From an uncultured Lachnospiraceae bacterium (GTDB lineage: Bacteria; Bacillota; Clostridia; Lachnospirales; Lachnospiraceae): DNA of 9,448 nt. Below, piece by piece: positions 8,011 through 9,448 of this stretch (position 1 is its first letter; every line of letters begins with the position of its first letter). The translations under genes were made by a program, and so were the position numbers. The stretch spans positions 1 through 9,448 of the forward strand of contig CAMOQY010000045.1 of NCBI GenBank assembly GCA_946623295.1. Direction: 5' to 3'. The notes beneath the pieces are model-generated. The model was not told the origin of the DNA and did no database searches. It saw nothing but the letters and a program-made list of their open reading frames with translations.

Positions 8011-8033
8011 TCGAGCGTTCCAAAGGAGAAAAA

Positions 8034-9020
8034 ATGGATCAGAAAGCTTTTATAATAGGTAATGAGACTGTAAAAAAATACCTGAACGTTGATGATGTGA
8101 TAAAGTGCACGGAAGATACCTGGCGCTGGTACGGTGAAGGCAAGGTCGTCATGCCCAGCAAGATTACTACCGACATGGAAAAGGTCGGCGTACCCGGCTG
8201 GTTCAATTCGATGCCCGCCTATATCGGGCCTACGGATGTGGCCGGAATCAAGGTCGTGGGAGGTTACGAGCATAACCGCGAGATAGGGCTGCCGTTTATC
8301 AAGGCCAATATTCTTTTGACCGACTCGCGCACAGGTGTGCTTCGCGCGCTGTTTAACGGCGATTATATCAACGATCTGCGCACAGGAGCACAGCCTGCCG
8401 TTATGGCAAAGCTGCTGGCCGCGAAGACAGATGTAGTGACTGTCATCGGCACGGGTCTTATGGCATATTACAGTCTCCTTTGTATGAGCAGGATTCTGAA
8501 TATAAGGGAGGTCCGCCTCTGTGATATTTACGAGGCTGCAAAGGATCGCTTTATTGACAGATTCCCGGATGCTCCTTTCCGCTTCGTAAAATGCGCGAGC
8601 AATGAAGAGGGCTGCAGAGGCGCAGACATCGTCATGACTGTCACGAATGCAAACGCAGATCTGGTCGAGTATCCATGGCTTAAGAAGGGTGCTCTGGTCA
8701 TGACCATGGGCTCGTTCCGCGAGACCAGCTTCGACGTAGTCATGAAAGCCGATAAGAGGGCGACCGACCATGTAGGTCAGTCGCTTCATCGGGGGAACGT
8801 AAAAGAACTTGCCGAGATGGGAAAGATTACGGCAGACTCCTTTGAGGTAGTAGTTCCGGACGTTCTCGCAGGAAAGTGCGCAGGGAGGACAAATGCGGAC
8901 GATATTATCTTCGCACAGGTCATCGGTACGGGAATGCTTGACGTAGCCTGTGCCGGGCTTGTGCTGCAGAGGATAGAAGAATCGGGAGAAGATGTTTTCC
9001 GCTATGATATGACCAGGTAG
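8034..9020 (+). CDS. Ornithine cyclodeaminase / mu-crystallin family protein
   Basis: A 328-residue protein, a normal length for the family. ATG 8034 has AAGGAG (8023-8028) 5 nt upstream and follows the previous stop by 23 nt, so it is probably co-transcribed. Family marks are GIKVVGG (K73, at the usual substrate-binding lysine position), GLPF..ANILLTDSRTG, the LRTGA block (R116), a Rossmann glycine motif GTGLMA (139-144) with D164 after the second strand, and the C-terminal GRTNADDIIFAQVIGTGMLDVA. Members bind NAD(H) or NADP(H) and act on amino or imino acids (ornithine cyclodeaminase, alanine dehydrogenase, ketimine reductases). Lys43 in MPSK occupies the place of an arginine frequent in the family, and the segment around GSFRETSFD (226-234) departs from the GAD.PG..EL type consensus, so ornithine should not be assumed. 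No signal peptide is seen, so it is cytosolic, unlike its secreted neighbour. Confidence 0.88.
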   Translation: MDQKAFIIGNETVKKYLNVDDVIKCTEDTWRWYGEGKVVMPSKITTDMEKVGVPGWFNSMPAYIGPTDVAGIKVVGGYEHNREIGLPFIKANILLTDSRTGVLRALFNGDYINDLRTGAQPAVMAKLLAAKTDVVTVIGTGLMAYYSLLCMSRILNIREVRLCDIYEAAKDRFIDRFPDAPFRFVKCASNEEGCRGADIVMTVTNANADLVEYPWLKKGALVMTMGSFRETSFDVVMKADKRATDHVGQSLHRGNVKELAEMGKITADSFEVVVPDVLAGKCAGRTNADDIIFAQVIGTGMLDVACAGLVLQRIEESGEDVFRYDMTR

Positions 9021-9058
9021 TGTGATTGCATATTACTATTACGCATCACAGAAGTTTG

Positions 9059-9090
9059 AGAGCCCCGAGGGAAAACCGAGGGGCTCTTTT
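9059..9090 (+). terminator. Intrinsic terminator of the operon
   Basis: AGAGCCCC (9059-9066) pairs with GGGGCTCT (9080-9087), followed by a short T run (9087-9090). Inside the stem GA faces GA and then GG pairs with CC around a GAAAA loop, so the hairpin may continue past a tandem G-A mismatch. It begins 38 nt after the TAG of the cyclodeaminase-family gene. There is no T run on the opposite strand, so it appears one-directional. Confidence 0.88.
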
Positions 9091-9096
9091 GGGTTC

Positions 9097-9132
9097 GCGC
9101 GCCAGCCAGGACTGCAATCCGGGACTGCGCGC
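9097..9132. repeat. GC-rich dyad in the spacer
   Basis: GCGCGC occurs at 9097-9102 and 9127-9132 and the two can pair; both copies continue with CC. A perfect 12-bp palindrome GCCGGATCCGGC follows at 9131-9142, and GGACTGC repeats at 9109-9115 and 9122-9128. Role unknown; it lies beyond the terminator. Confidence 0.5.
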
Positions 9133-9150
9133 CGGATCCGGCCTGATTTA

Positions 9151-9201
9151 CTTTCTAAAAAGAAAGAAATTATCCCCGATACATTTCTTTGAAAAAAGAA
9201 A
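9151..9201. repeat. Two AT-rich small dyads in the spacer
   Basis: CTTTCT (9151-9156) pairs with AGAAAG (9161-9166), and TTTCTTT (9184-9190) pairs with AAAGAAA (9195-9201). Base composition changes abruptly from the GC-rich stretch just before. No gene or clear regulatory function is visible. Confidence 0.4.
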
Positions 9202-9225
9202 AGACTTGTTTTAGAGAAGTTAAGG

Positions 9226-9254
9226 TTGACTTTTATGGAAAACAAAACTATCAT
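9226..9254 (+). promoter_or_regulatory. Predicted sigma-A promoter for the gene at 9408
   Basis: TTGACT (9226-9231) and TATCAT (9249-9254) are separated by exactly 17 bp in an AT-rich stretch. Transcription would start near 9261, leaving a leader of about 145 nt. It lies downstream of the terminator and in the right orientation for the next gene. Confidence 0.65.
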
Positions 9255-9291
9255 ATTAAACAGATAAAATGCTGTTTTATAACAGGCATTA

Positions 9292-9358
9292 CGGAGTCTT
9301 TTATCACTCCGCGGCTCATTTCGGATCACCCGCCCGGTCAAAAAACACCTGCCGGGCG
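9292..9358 (+). other. Structured 5' leader with two hairpins
   Basis: Hairpin 1 is CGGAGT (9292-9297) with ACTCCG (9306-9311), loop 8 nt. Hairpin 2 is CGCCCGG (9331-9337) with CCGGGCG (9352-9358), loop 14 nt. Neither is followed by a T run, so they are not plain terminators. I do not recognise a known riboswitch family. They could affect RNA stability or translation, or mean nothing. Confidence 0.4.
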
Positions 9359-9407
9359 CAAGCAGGAGCAGAAACGCGGATAGAACTTTCACTTCAGGAG
9401 GAAAACC

Positions 9408-9448
9408 ATGAAAGACATTATTTTCGAACCGGCGGGACGCTTTGACTT
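9408..9448 (+). CDS. Start of an unidentified gene, cut by window end
   Basis: ATG 9408 follows a perfect AGGAGG (9396-9401) with a 6-nt spacer, and the frame stays open to the window end (MKDIIFEPAGRFD, 13 codons). It has its own predicted promoter, so it belongs to a separate transcription unit. Too short to assign a function; the visible N-terminus does not look like a signal peptide. Confidence 0.7.
   Translation, partial: MKDIIFEPAGRFD

Noticed and set aside
7983..8789. 268-codon open frame on the minus strand opposite the cyclodeaminase-family gene
   Set aside because: It is antisense to a well-supported enzyme and has no domain.
9189..9383. 64-codon plus-strand frame in the spacer
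   Set aside because: TTG start without a ribosome site, upstream of and across the predicted promoter, low-complexity Lys-rich start.
9039..9392. 117-codon minus-strand frame whose start resembles a signal peptide
   Set aside because: It uses GTG without a ribosome site and runs through the terminator, promoter and leader hairpins; the hydrophobic start comes from the leader sequence by chance.

Overview
The window reads as part of a Bacillota chromosome, most likely a gut- or rumen-type Clostridia (Oscillospiraceae or Lachnospiraceae). The reasons are strong AGGAGG/AAGGAG ribosome sites before every gene, one-strand packing, moderately high GC coding sequence with AT-rich spacers, a Gram-positive style signal peptide, and long GLUG-motif repeat proteins of a kind frequent in that group. 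The taxonomic call is inference; no marker gene is present.

All genes lie on the + strand. Positions 1-2941 hold the 3' part of a large GLUG-repeat protein whose start lies outside the window. Two 40-residue peptide genes follow (2960-3082 and 3126-3248). They are gap-free paralogs that share 19 of 40 positions and the same last four residues, IIIP. Next is a 1571-residue secreted protein (3295-8010) made of a signal peptide, an uncharacterised N-terminal domain, three GLUG-repeat units of about 330 residues, and a C-terminal PHP/CehA-type metal-dependent hydrolase domain with its metal-binding motifs intact. Twenty-three bases later comes a cytosolic ornithine cyclodeaminase/mu-crystallin family enzyme (8034-9020), closed by an intrinsic terminator (9059-9090). 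Spacers inside this block are 18-46 nt and contain no visible terminator, so the five genes are probably one transcript.

The spacer at 9021-9407 holds the terminator, a GC-rich dyad, two small AT-rich dyads, a good sigma-A type promoter (9226-9254) and a leader of about 145 nt with two hairpins. A new gene with an excellent ribosome site begins at 9408 and is cut by the window end after 13 codons.

The most interesting parts are the twin peptides between two paralogous giant repeat proteins, the fusion of a repeat scaffold to a secreted PHP hydrolase, and an 838-bp duplication inside that gene that looks perfect at DNA level although its flanks have diverged. A working picture (inference) is a secreted repeat-scaffold system with small accessory peptides and a hydrolase, co-expressed with one cytosolic NAD(P)-type enzyme. 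No substrate can be named from sequence alone.
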